In this document: piece after piece, positions 1 through 6,439 of the stretch
Numbering within the stretch: position 1 is the stretch's first letter
Layout: each line of letters opens with the position of its first letter
Assembly: GCA_036506395.1 (NCBI GenBank)
Contig: DASXRU010000213.1
Location: 1 to 6,650 of the forward strand
Source of the DNA: DASXRU01 sp036506395
GTDB taxonomy: Bacteria; Acidobacteriota; Blastocatellia; Pyrinomonadales; Pyrinomonadaceae
DNA length: 6,650 nucleotides
Direction of reading: 5' to 3'
Translations under genes and position numbers: made by a program
Notes under the pieces: model-generated
Databases searched by the model: none
What the model saw: the letters and a program-made list of their open reading frames with translations, nothing else
What the model was told of the DNA's origin: nothing

Positions 1-870
1 AGGCAGGGCGACGCGCGCGCGTCGAGCCACAAAAAGAAGCTCTTCTCCATCCAACCGGCGGTCTGCCAACCCGGCGGCGATCTTCGCTGCGTTGTATGGA
101 GAACTATAAGCGCAACCTTCCAGCGAGAACTTTTGCGCCATCTGGCCCAAAGCTTCGGAAGTTAACAATAGCGGATGAACTTGACCCCAGAGTTTATGGT
201 AACGCGCCTTGCCGTACTGCTTTTCTAATTGATATTCACCACTCGGCATGAAGAGAACGATTACACCGTTTGGCTTTAGTACCGACTTGGCGGTTTCCCA
301 CAGATAACCGGGATTCGACAGATGCTCAATTACATGGGCGCTGAAAAAGCAGTCAACTCTTTGCAAACATTCTGTTGGTGCCGGCACCATTTGACAGCCC
401 AGTTTCTCTTCTGCATAGCGCGCTCTTGATTGGCTGAGCTCATAGGCAAAGACCCGAAATCCTGCCTGTGCAAGCTGCCAACTGCCGTAGCCCCAGGAGC
501 AGCCAAAGTCGAATACAGTGTCGCCTGCTTCAAGACCCGCCGCTCTTAATACTTCAATGTATGAAGCGTAATCCTTTTCTGTTCCCTTGAATGAGGTTTG
601 CTTCAGGTTCGCCAATTCTTGCTCGTTGGGACAGTCCGTGGTGAAGCCTTCCTGGTATCGATGCTCATAAAAGGTCGCATCTCTTTCGGGATGGCTCTTC
701 GGCACGCGAAACATCAGCTGGCAGTAACTGCACCGGCGCAAACTGGTAACCAGATATTTTCGGTAGACGAAACCAGTGTTCGACGATTGGCAGAATGGGC
801 AGCTTGTGTCAGCTTGCGGCCATTGGGTGGCTGCCCAGAAGAGGTATTCGAATTTACTAATCAGCTTCAC
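1..870 (-). CDS. Zinc-ribbon class I SAM-dependent methyltransferase, 3' end outside window
   Basis: An open frame of 290 codons runs without a stop from a GTG at 870 off the left edge, so the C-terminus is missing. Residues 24-50 hold two CxxC pairs (C24/C27 and C47/C50), which look like a small zinc ribbon. Residues 119-130 carry the SAM-binding motif I (VFDFGCSWGYGS), and residues 178-184 read AHVIEHL, typical of the post-II motif in Methyltransf_11/23-type enzymes. Zinc-ribbon methyltransferases of this plan are common in surface-polysaccharide clusters, where they are thought to methylate sugars or glycan ends; the substrate here is unknown. The GTG was chosen because an in-frame TAA lies at 895-897 and no other start precedes the zinc ribbon; the Shine-Dalgarno is weak. 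It lies 51 bases after the kinase gene on the same strand and is probably co-transcribed with it. The methyltransferase class is secure; the glycan role is inferred from context. Confidence 0.88.
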   Translation of the reverse strand, partial: MKLISKFEYLFWAATQWPQADTSCPFCQSSNTGFVYRKYLVTSLRRCSYCQLMFRVPKSHPERDATFYEHRYQEGFTTDCPNEQELANLKQTSFKGTEKDYASYIEVLRAAGLEAGDTVFDFGCSWGYGSWQLAQAGFRVFAYELSQSRARYAEEKLGCQMVPAPTECLQRVDCFFSAHVIEHLSNPGYLWETAKSVLKPNGVIVLFMPSGEYQLEKQYGKARYHKLWGQVHPLLLTSEALGQMAQKFSLEGCAYSSPYNAAKIAAGLADRRLDGEELLFVARRARVALP

Positions 871-921
871 TTTAGTACCAGGCGTAGCACTTTCTTAGTG
901 TCGCTCGTACCAGTGTTGATC

Positions 922-3378
922 TCAGCTAGCCCCCGCCGAGCGGGCCTTTTCAACTTCCGGCTCGGAGTTGTAATACGACTGGTGATAGTAGCGCTGGTAA
1001 TAATAGTAATCGTGGGTTTGCAGGTTCACGTTGTTCAGAACAACGCCAAAGACTTTGGCGCCGATCTCATGCAGCAGCTGGCGCGAGCGGCGCACTACGT
1101 GACGCGAGCTCTTGCCGCCGTGAACCACCAGCAACACGCCGTCCACCATCGAGGAGATCAGCACTCCGTCGGTGAAGGAACTGATAGGCGGAGAGTCGAT
1201 GACGATATGCGTGAAGTTTGCGCTCAGTACCGCAATCAAGCGCCGCATCTGTTCTGAGCCGATCAGCTCCGCGGGATTCGGCGGTATCGGTCCCGACGTC
1301 AACACGTGCAGGCCAGTGTTAGGATCCGGCTTTACCATGCTGAGCATTTCTGCGTCGCTCATTTCCGTAGAAAGCACCGAGCTCAAGCCCTCGCGATCCT
1401 TGACACCGAATATCCCCTGCAAGCGGGGCCGCCGCATGTCTGCGTCCACGATGACGATTCGCGCCCCCGTCTGAGCCAGGCTGATCGCAGTGTTCACCGC
1501 AGTCGTAGTCTTGCCTTCGCCGGGAAGGCTCGAAGTTACCAGCAAAGTCTTGGGCGCCCGCCCCGCAGTCGAAAGCAGAATTGAAGTGCGCAACTGGCGG
1601 TAGCTTTCAGCCAGAGGAGAACGGCCATCAATATTAATCAGCAGCTCGGGATTAGAGTTACCGCTGCCGTTGCGCTTCTGGAGAGCTCTTGTTGAGGACA
1701 ACAGACGACGTCCAGTCGTGCCGCCCACCGCCGGAATCACAGCCAGCGCCGGCAGATGCAACAAGCGCTCAACCTCGTCAGTCGAGTGCACGGTGTCGTC
1801 AAGATATTCAAGGAACAAGGCGAGACCGATTCCCAATGCCAGCGACAACATGAATGCCAGCGTGACCCCGCGCATGCGTGCGGGCCCCACGGGATAATCG
1901 GGAGCGAGGCCGTAATCGACAATTGAAATATTGTTCGGCCTGCCTGCCAATACCACATCATTCTCTTTTGAGCGTTGGAGCAAACTGTCCAGCAGTCCCT
2001 TATTAGTTTCAATTTCCTGCTGAATGATGTGGTAGTTAATGGCCGCTTCGTTCTGCGTCAGGGTCTCGCTACGCTGCTGGTCATAGGATTTGCGCAATGC
2101 TTCTTCCCGCGCCAGCGCCGACCGGAAGCGCGTCTCCAGATTGGTCAGCAGAGTTTTAGTGGTGCGGCTGCGCGTGTCGGCAAGGTGTTTGTTCAGCTCG
2201 GCGATTTGCTGATCGATCTCTTTCACTTCGGGCGCCAGCTCAGTTGCGTCCACCAGTAACAGCGCGCGTTTTTGTTTCAACTCCGCCAACTTGGATTCCG
2301 TTTCGCCTATTCCTTTGACATCGGTTTCAGCGAGCGCGCCGGCTGCGCCCGGCGCCTGGGCCTTGTTGTATTCAGCCTCAGCCTTAATCCGCTCGACCTC
2401 TGCATCCAGTAGTTGCCTATTCAAACCGTTGAGCCGCTCAACTACCGTGTTCTGGCTGGCATCGAGCGATAGAATCTGGTTGCTCTTGGCGTAGTTAACC
2501 AAACGCTCTTCGTCGGCGCGGATGGTGGACTGCAACTCGGCGACGCGCTTTTGCAGAAACTCGCTGGTGGTCGTGTTCGTCTCGCTTTTCTTTTCGAGGT
2601 TCGAGCGCACGAATGTCTCGGCGACCGCGTTGACGATCTTCGCCGCTATTTGCGGATCGCCATGGGTGTAGGCGATATCGATCAATCGTGTTTCCTTGTA
2701 CATGCCGGCGCGCGTTTCCCTGACGGGCTCGACCTTTAGTCCGCCCTGAATGGCGCCCACGAATGGCGCCAGACGTTTAGCTTCCACAAGGTCCTCGCTC
2801 GAAGTCGCGGGCGCAACAGAAGTCGTCAGCGGCAGCTCGTGGGGCTGCTTGTTCTTTGCGTCACTGGCTTCCCTGCTGCCGAAGCCCAGCATCGTCATAA
2901 TGGTCCCCCAGGTGGAGCGCTTGCGGGCCGACTGTGGGCGAAGAAAGGCCTGGTTGTGTTCGAGGTCGAGAGTTTTGGCGACGCGCCGCAACAGTCCGGG
3001 ACTGGTCAGGATCTGGAGCTGGGTGTTGAAGTAAGCGGGATCGTTAACAGGACTATAAATGTAAGGACTGTTCCGGCCGGTTGCGTATGCCGGATTGTTT
3101 TCCTGATCGATCTGCACCCGGGCGTCTGCCTCGTAGATGTCAGGCTTGCGGGCCATGTAGATCATTGCCAGGACGGTAATGATAGCGGTGACCCCGAACA
3201 CCAGCCACAGGCGCTTGCGGATCGCCCGCCAGTAGTCCAGCAAATGCACATCGTGATCGGCGCCAGTATCAGCGCCGTAACCATAAGAGGCCGGACGGGG
3301 CAGCGACGGTGAATCAAGAGGTCGGTCGAGCTCCTGCGGTTGCGGTACCCTCTTGGCCAGATCGTAAGTTTCGTTCAT
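922..3378 (-). CDS. Wzc/GumC-type polysaccharide co-polymerase fused to BY-family tyrosine kinase
   Basis: This 818-residue inner-membrane protein sets chain length and helps export in Wzy-dependent polysaccharide assembly. Its order is: cytoplasmic N-terminal tail (1-55); first membrane helix (about 57-75); Wzz domain; long periplasmic coiled-coil-rich region (about 262-470); a GNVR-like segment and proline-rich motif before the second membrane helix (about 504-524); then a cytoplasmic kinase. In the kinase, E591/R594/R597 match the ExxRxxR oligomerisation motif, Walker A is at 616-626 (PGEGKTTT core), Walker A' at 642-651 (VIVDADMRRP) and Walker B at 724-731 (HIVIDSPP). Residues 791-803 contain eight tyrosines, the usual autophosphorylation tail. 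Length and architecture are those of full fused BY-kinases of Gram-negative type, not the split Gram-positive form. ATG at 3378 is preceded by AGGGAG six bases upstream. All key catalytic motifs are intact. The specific polysaccharide cannot be told from the sequence. Confidence 0.96.
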   Translation of the reverse strand: MNETYDLAKRVPQPQELDRPLDSPSLPRPASYGYGADTGADHDVHLLDYWRAIRKRLWLVFGVTAIITVLAMIYMARKPDIYEADARVQIDQENNPAYATGRNSPYIYSPVNDPAYFNTQLQILTSPGLLRRVAKTLDLEHNQAFLRPQSARKRSTWGTIMTMLGFGSREASDAKNKQPHELPLTTSVAPATSSEDLVEAKRLAPFVGAIQGGLKVEPVRETRAGMYKETRLIDIAYTHGDPQIAAKIVNAVAETFVRSNLEKKSETNTTTSEFLQKRVAELQSTIRADEERLVNYAKSNQILSLDASQNTVVERLNGLNRQLLDAEVERIKAEAEYNKAQAPGAAGALAETDVKGIGETESKLAELKQKRALLLVDATELAPEVKEIDQQIAELNKHLADTRSRTTKTLLTNLETRFRSALAREEALRKSYDQQRSETLTQNEAAINYHIIQQEIETNKGLLDSLLQRSKENDVVLAGRPNNISIVDYGLAPDYPVGPARMRGVTLAFMLSLALGIGLALFLEYLDDTVHSTDEVERLLHLPALAVIPAVGGTTGRRLLSSTRALQKRNGSGNSNPELLINIDGRSPLAESYRQLRTSILLSTAGRAPKTLLVTSSLPGEGKTTTAVNTAISLAQTGARIVIVDADMRRPRLQGIFGVKDREGLSSVLSTEMSDAEMLSMVKPDPNTGLHVLTSGPIPPNPAELIGSEQMRRLIAVLSANFTHIVIDSPPISSFTDGVLISSMVDGVLLVVHGGKSSRHVVRRSRQLLHEIGAKVFGVVLNNVNLQTHDYYYYQRYYHQSYYNSEPEVEKARSAGAS

Positions 3379-3384
3379 AGCTTT

Positions 3385-3390
3385 CTCCCT
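3385..3390 (-). promoter_or_regulatory. Shine-Dalgarno of the Wzc-type gene
   Basis: AGGGAG on the minus strand lies six bases before the ATG at 3378. It sits immediately downstream of the 3391-3410 repeat arm, so the arm nearly touches the ribosome binding site. Confidence 0.75.
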
Positions 3391-3410
3391 GCTAAGAGCA
3401 AAGGGCTAAG
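3391..3410. repeat. Inverted-repeat arm at the 3' side of the four-helix-bundle cassette
   Basis: These 20 bases match the reverse complement of 3802-3821 at 18 of 20 positions (mismatches at arm positions 3 and 17); the central 13 bases are perfect. Read on the minus strand, the surrounding stretch (about 3391-3418) also has a loose seven-base period related to CTTTGCC, in the orientation opposite to the array on the other side of the gene. The two arms are separated by 391 bases that contain the whole four-helix-bundle gene. Confidence 0.75.
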
Positions 3411-3419
3411 TGGAAAGTG

Positions 3420-3780
3420 CTAATTAAGAGTCCTGGAGAAGTTCGTGATCTTGCGACTTAGGATATCGCAGTCGGTCAGAAGCTCATCGAGGTCAGCCGA
3501 ATGAAATAAACCAAGCGTCTCAAATACCATGAGCATGGAGGTGTCTTCGAACAAGGAGCGCCGCGCAATATTCAAGAACTGCTGAAATTCTCGGTTATGC
3601 GTGCTTCCAGAACCCTCAGCAATATTATTCGTCAATGATAGGCCGGCCGCTCTCAATTGCTCGGCATAACGATAAAGTCGCTTCTTGTCTAGTTGCTCCG
3701 GCAAGCTTGTGCAACTTAACAGCGAGGTTTCGAGCAAGATGCCAAATCTCAAGATCTTCGAACCGGAAGTGAGGTCTCAT
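3420..3780 (-). pseudogene. Four-helix-bundle (S23/TIGR02436-type) protein gene with a +1 frameshift
   Basis: The gene starts at ATG 3780, directly after an in-frame TAG, with a modest Shine-Dalgarno (AAGG, seven bases upstream). The first 25 codons give the canonical family N-terminus (FEDLEIWHLARNLAVKLHK). The conserved remainder, with the hallmark NNIAEGSG and then FQQFLNIARRSLFE, continues in another frame from TTG at 3704. Skipping one base near 3705 joins the two into a 119-residue protein, the usual family size, ending at TAG 3420-3422. A TTG at 3752 would give an open 110-residue frame, but its first 16 residues are out-of-frame noise where conserved family sequence is expected. Family members are small helical bundles found in 23S rRNA intervening sequences and as stand-alone genes; their role is poorly known. 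This could be real decay, a sequencing or assembly indel, or programmed frameshifting (no classic slippery site seen). It splits the export operon. Confidence 0.82.
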
Positions 3781-3801
3781 CTATTCGCCTTTCGCTTCAT
3801 G

Positions 3802-3843
3802 CTTCGCCCTTTGCTCTTTGCCCTTTGCTCTTTGCCCTTCGCC
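3802..3843. repeat. Tandem heptamer array, six copies of CTTTGCC-like unit
   Basis: Six contiguous seven-base units read on the plus strand: cttcgcc, ctttgct, ctttgcc, ctttgct, ctttgcc, cttcgcc. The array begins three bases after the stop codon of the Wza-type gene and ends 21 bases before the ATG of the four-helix-bundle gene. Looser relatives of the unit continue to about 3786. Part of it (3802-3821) pairs with 3391-3410 on the other side of the gene. Confidence 0.9.
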
Positions 3844-3846
3844 GTC

Positions 3847-4854
3847 CTACGGTATTATCCTCACCGGAAGCGCGCTTATCGACGGAGCCACTGCTCCCAG
3901 AAGGCTGCGCAGCACACTCTTCCCCGCGGAAGTCGGCACCTCAATAATATCGTTCGGCCGGAGCGCGAGATCATCGGCGCGCTTCTTCGCGATGGCGGAG
4001 AGGTCAACGTAGATTTCAGTCTTGGCTGTGCCTCCCGGTTCCTGTCGCAGGATTTTGATGTGACTGGTCTTGGCGTCCTGCAAGGGTCCACCCGCCATGG
4101 CAATTGCCCGCGATACGGTCATCGGTTCTTTTAGCGGCAGCGACTTGGGCGTGAAAACATTTCCAATAACATAGACCTGATCGGCTTCCGGAATGGTGAT
4201 GATGTCACCCGGCTGCACGTAAGGGTTCGCCTTCTCAAGTCCACTCATGGTGTCGCTTAACCTGTAGCTGACGAGCGTATCCGGTGCGGATTCGGAATCT
4301 GACGGCTGGTTGTCGCAGAGTGTCATCTTTGGTCCGCGAACAATATTGATGGTCTGGCCGGCTTTGTCGGACGGGCCCTTGGCAAAGGCCAGCAGGTCCA
4401 GCAAACGATAACGCCGCTGCAACTCGAAGCGGCCCTGTTCGTTAACGGCGCCGATGATCGCGACTTGTCTGGAGTGGTATTCCTTAATGAAAACGTCCAC
4501 CTGCGGATTGCGATAAAACTTCAAGTAACGCTCGGCGATTTCCTTTGACAGCTCGCCTTCGGTGCGGCACGCCGCCTGAACTTCGCCATCGATCAAAGGC
4601 ATTCGAATCATTCCATTCCCTTCGACTCGTATGGCCTCGCGCGACAGTTGTGGCCGATTCAAGATGCGTATATCCAGCACGTCACCCGGGCCGATGCGAT
4701 AACGATCGTTGGCCTGCGTGGTAACGGTCGGGGTTTGCGCCACTGCGGGAGAGACCACCTGTTGGGCACAGGCAAGCTGACAAATGATGAACAAGAGCCC
4801 GGCGGCAAAGCCGCTAACGGACGTTGCGCGAATTATTTCTGTTTGTAACTTCAT
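3847..4854 (-). CDS. Wza-type polysaccharide export protein (Poly_export plus SLBB domains)
   Basis: A 335-residue secreted protein expected to form the outer-membrane or periplasmic channel through which the polysaccharide leaves the cell, docking with the Wzc-type partner encoded downstream. Residues 1-30 form a signal peptide: basic start, hydrophobic 14-28, and a likely cleavage after ACA. A cysteine at 29 is present but its context (QLAC) is a poor lipobox, so lipidation is doubtful. Residues 51-124 are the Poly_export domain, opening with YRIGPGDVLDI. Two SLBB-like beta-grasp segments follow at about 130-222 and 227-306, each ending with a PGDII or PNDII-type turn. The last 25 residues (311-335) form a short mildly amphipathic tail where E. 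coli Wza has its membrane helix. ATG 4854 follows the preceding gene's stop by six bases, with GGGAAG nine bases upstream. Family assignment is secure; the symbol is withheld because identity to E. coli Wza cannot be measured here. Confidence 0.95.
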   Translation of the reverse strand: MKLQTEIIRATSVSGFAAGLLFIICQLACAQQVVSPAVAQTPTVTTQANDRYRIGPGDVLDIRILNRPQLSREAIRVEGNGMIRMPLIDGEVQAACRTEGELSKEIAERYLKFYRNPQVDVFIKEYHSRQVAIIGAVNEQGRFELQRRYRLLDLLAFAKGPSDKAGQTINIVRGPKMTLCDNQPSDSESAPDTLVSYRLSDTMSGLEKANPYVQPGDIITIPEADQVYVIGNVFTPKSLPLKEPMTVSRAIAMAGGPLQDAKTSHIKILRQEPGGTAKTEIYVDLSAIAKKRADDLALRPNDIIEVPTSAGKSVLRSLLGAVAPSISALPVRIIP

Positions 4855-4860
4855 GGCTTC

Positions 4861-5133
4861 TTACTTCCCGGATATCCCGATGCGGCGCGAGAGCAAGGCC
4901 TCGCGCATGTGATTTGGATGGGCCAGATTAAGCACCGTGTTACTAACCAGCACGATCAACTCTTCGTGCTCGCGACTGAACGAGCCGGTTAGCGGCCGGT
5001 CAGCAGTTTTCACTACCACGCCTTCCCTTACCCACTGCCAGAACTGCGTCTGTGTAGTCCAGAACTCTTTGCGATCGCGGCAAACGACCAGCGCGGTCTT
5101 CTTTTTCTTCTTCTTGTCTTTTTTAGTGCTCAC
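4861..5133 (-). CDS. Small lysine-rich protein of unknown function, first gene of the export operon
   Basis: This encodes 90 residues from GTG 5133, chosen because AGGAGA stands nine bases upstream. The longer reading from ATG 5172 (103 residues) lacks a good ribosome binding site and would place that Shine-Dalgarno inside the gene. Residues 4-12 are almost all lysine (KKDKKKKKK), giving a strongly basic N-terminal tail. The rest is a compact mixed sequence with alternating hydrophobic stretches (TALVVC; EGVVVKT; ELIVLVSNTVLNLA) and an aromatic patch (FWTTQTQFWQW), probably a small alpha/beta fold. There is no signal peptide or membrane helix, so it should be cytoplasmic. I do not recognise a family. 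The stop is six bases from the Wza-type start, so tight co-translation is likely. The tail could bind nucleic acid, membrane phosphates or the acidic glycan, but this is only conjecture. Confidence 0.75.
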   Translation of the reverse strand: MSTKKDKKKKKKTALVVCRDRKEFWTTQTQFWQWVREGVVVKTADRPLTGSFSREHEELIVLVSNTVLNLAHPNHMREALLSRRIGISGK

Positions 5134-5142
5134 TATTTCAAA

Positions 5143-5148
5143 TCTCCT
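5143..5148 (-). promoter_or_regulatory. Shine-Dalgarno deciding a GTG start
   Basis: AGGAGA on the minus strand, nine bases before GTG 5133, supports the 90-residue start over the ATG at 5172. Confidence 0.7.
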
Positions 5149-5228
5149 GAAGCGCACCTCCGGCCCTGGCATGCTCTTCTGGGTTTTCCTGAAACCTCTG
5201 AAGACATGCGGGACCCCGAGGGGAAGCC

Positions 5229-5257
5229 TCTTTAGCGAGGCAGCTCCTGGTTTTCAA
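5229..5257 (-). promoter_or_regulatory. Candidate sigma-70-like promoter for the export operon
   Basis: TTGAAA (5252-5257) and TAAAGA (5229-5234) are separated by 17 bases on the minus strand, about 95 bases ahead of the GTG start. The first hexamer is good, the second only fair. A small inverted repeat (GCCTC/GAGGC at 5226-5230 and 5237-5241) straddles the -10 element and could be an operator or chance. The rest of 5134-5304 shows no gene. Confidence 0.25.
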
Positions 5258-5304
5258 ACTGCGCTACGTCGTTACACGAAGCTATTGGCTTGCGAGGTAA
5301 CACA

Positions 5305-5401
5305 AATACAGAACCCGGAGCGGTAGCGACGGGGTAAATCGCACCCTACGCTTGGATGGTCGAGAAAGTAACCCGGTCGCTACCGCTCCCGGTTCTGTAT
5401 T
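5305..5401. repeat. Large intergenic inverted repeat, REP-like
   Basis: Arms 5305-5335 and 5371-5401 are 31 bases each and complementary at 29 positions, with a 35-base loop. The arms are GC-rich and centred on GAGCGGTAGCGAC. The element lies in the gap between the end of the regulator gene and the export operon. The shape (long imperfect arms, intergenic, between genes on one strand) suits a dispersed REP/REPIN-type element. No U-tract follows, so it is not a classic intrinsic terminator, although the hairpin could still shield the 3' end of the regulator mRNA. The multi-copy nature is inferred, not seen in this single window. Confidence 0.88.
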
Positions 5402-5429
5402 CGTCGACCCACTAACATTCTGCTTGGTC

Positions 5430-6125
5430 TTACCCGCCATGCATCGCACCCGCCTTCTCTTTCATTGCTTCAGCACCATCCTGCGTCAGCAACCGCGAGA
5501 CCAATTCAGTTCTTCGCTTGACGCCAAACTTGATAAAAATATTTCGCAAATGAAACTTTATGGTTTGCTCGCTGACGCGCAGCTTCGTTCCGATCTGCGC
5601 ATTGGTCAGCCCGTCGGCGCAACACAAAGCTACCTGCGCTTCGCGGCGGCTCAAGTTGTTGACCCCGACGACACGTTGAATGGCCCGGCCAAACGAGATG
5701 CTTCCCTCGTGCGCCTGCACCTCTTTCGGGTAGGCAGGGAGACCCGCACTGCGCCGGCGCGCGAGAATCTCTTCCGGACTAAAAATAAGATAGACAGTGC
5801 CCGGGTGATGGGTACCGTCTTCACCCGCCACCTTCTGGCGTTCAATACTCAGTTTATTTAGCAGGCCATGGAGTCCGCGGCGAATTGTGCTGTAGCCACT
5901 GATTCCGGTCAGGGTCATCAGACGACGAGTGCTGAACGAGCCTACCCGCGTGCCGGCTGCCAGCATCTCTGCCAGCATTGCGGAGTAGAGTCGGTGTTCT
6001 ATAACCGTGTGGCTGAGGGCGACCAGCGCCATCAGTTGTTGGCTTGAGTTGTGTTCGAGATTCTCGCCTAAAGGGTAGGTATCAGAATGGGCGACTCCGG
6101 AGATTTGTTTGTTGAAGGGGAACAT
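5430..6125 (-). CDS. Two-domain transcriptional regulator: winged-helix-like N-terminus plus LuxR/GerE C-terminus
   Basis: This 231-residue cytoplasmic protein ends in a LuxR-type helix-turn-helix. Residues 157-213 begin LSRREAQV, continue with a recognition region containing VSEQTIKFHLRNIFIKFGV, and close with RRTELV. The N-terminal half lacks the phospho-acceptor receiver pattern and any obvious ligand-sensing domain. Instead residues 28-115 look like a winged helix: a helix-rich start, then an HTH-like segment at 66-92 (STRRLMTLTGISGYSTIRRGL) and a wing that ends in VYLIF. Residues 117-133 (PEEILARRR and following) link the two halves. The usual LuxR regulator has one DNA-binding domain, so this may bind two sites or use the N-terminus for dimerisation. 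ATG 6125 is the only ATG after the in-frame TAG at 6186-6188, but no clear Shine-Dalgarno precedes it. It sits directly upstream of the export genes on the same strand and is a reasonable candidate to regulate them. Confidence 0.85.
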   Translation of the reverse strand: MFPFNKQISGVAHSDTYPLGENLEHNSSQQLMALVALSHTVIEHRLYSAMLAEMLAAGTRVGSFSTRRLMTLTGISGYSTIRRGLHGLLNKLSIERQKVAGEDGTHHPGTVYLIFSPEEILARRRSAGLPAYPKEVQAHEGSISFGRAIQRVVGVNNLSRREAQVALCCADGLTNAQIGTKLRVSEQTIKFHLRNIFIKFGVKRRTELVSRLLTQDGAEAMKEKAGAMHGG

Positions 6126-6338
6126 TTGTAGTTTTGAGCTGGAAATCGTCGCAGGTGGTGAGACCTCAGTCGCACCAATTTCTGACTAGAGCCCGCAAAT
6201 CAAAACTTCTACCCGCCAACCTGGGACAGAAACAGAGTTTCAGTATTCTTGGATTTTTATTCCGGCAAACTGAAGGTCTGGGACTTCTGGGGAAGTTTGC
6301 CCGCCCCTGGAAAAAATTAGTTGCGTTTTCGAGCAGAG
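6126..6338. other. Non-coding leader ahead of the regulator, with nested inverted repeats
   Basis: No convincing gene is found on either strand in this stretch of about 210 bases. It holds an 8-bp perfect inverted repeat (GGCAAACT at 6264-6271, AGTTTGCC at 6294-6301). Inside it are two mutually exclusive shorter pairings: GAAG 6272-6275 with CTTC 6284-6287, or ACTTC 6283-6287 with GAAGT 6292-6296. A further small dyad GAAAC/GTTTC lies at 6229-6241. If the candidate promoter at 6339-6367 is real, these are in the 5' leader of the regulator mRNA. Confidence 0.4.
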
Positions 6339-6367
6339 AGACTAGTTCTTTAGGGAAAAGCTGTCAA
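6339..6367 (-). promoter_or_regulatory. Candidate promoter of the regulator gene
   Basis: A perfect TTGACA (6362-6367) is followed after 17 bases by TAGTCT (6339-6344), which shares the first two bases and the final T with the -10 consensus. It would give a leader of about 205 bases. The -35 is strong and the -10 weak. Confidence 0.35.
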
Positions 6368-6400
6368 GCGGATCAATTTATGGGGGATGCGGTTTGAGTG

Positions 6401-6417
6401 ATTGTGCTTAGCACAAT
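6401..6417. promoter_or_regulatory. 17-bp perfect palindrome, operator-like
   Basis: ATTGTGCT and AGCACAAT flank a single central base, a perfect 8-bp dyad. Its centre is about 42 bases upstream of the candidate -35 of the regulator gene, a position where an activator or autoregulator could bind. It lies outside the terminator of the preceding gene and has no U-tract of its own. The binding protein is unknown. Confidence 0.45.
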
Positions 6418-6439
6418 AGCCTGAGGAAGGAATTCTGTG

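Noticed and set aside
598..1257. 219-codon plus-strand open frame
   Set aside because: It lies antisense to the methyltransferase and kinase genes, whose products have clear motifs; its own translation is low-complexity and matches no family.
2839..3312. 157-codon plus-strand open frame
   Set aside because: Antisense shadow of the Wzz/kinase gene in GC-rich codons.
3802..3843. Short tandem repeats considered as a CRISPR array
   Set aside because: Units are seven bases and contiguous, with no spacers.
3685..4134. 149-codon plus-strand open frame across the heptamer array
   Set aside because: It spans the end of the Wza-type gene, the repeats and the four-helix-bundle gene; the repeat translates to low-complexity residues and no domain is visible.
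4765..4770. Cysteine 29 of the Wza-type protein considered as a lipoprotein site
   Set aside because: The preceding residues (QLA) do not fit the lipobox, and an ordinary signal-peptidase site follows immediately.
5305..5401. Hairpin considered as an intrinsic terminator
   Set aside because: The loop is 35 bases and no T-run follows either arm.
6134..6397. 87-codon plus-strand open frame in the regulator leader
   Set aside because: No family resemblance and no clear ribosome binding site; it crosses the promoter-like and inverted-repeat sequences.
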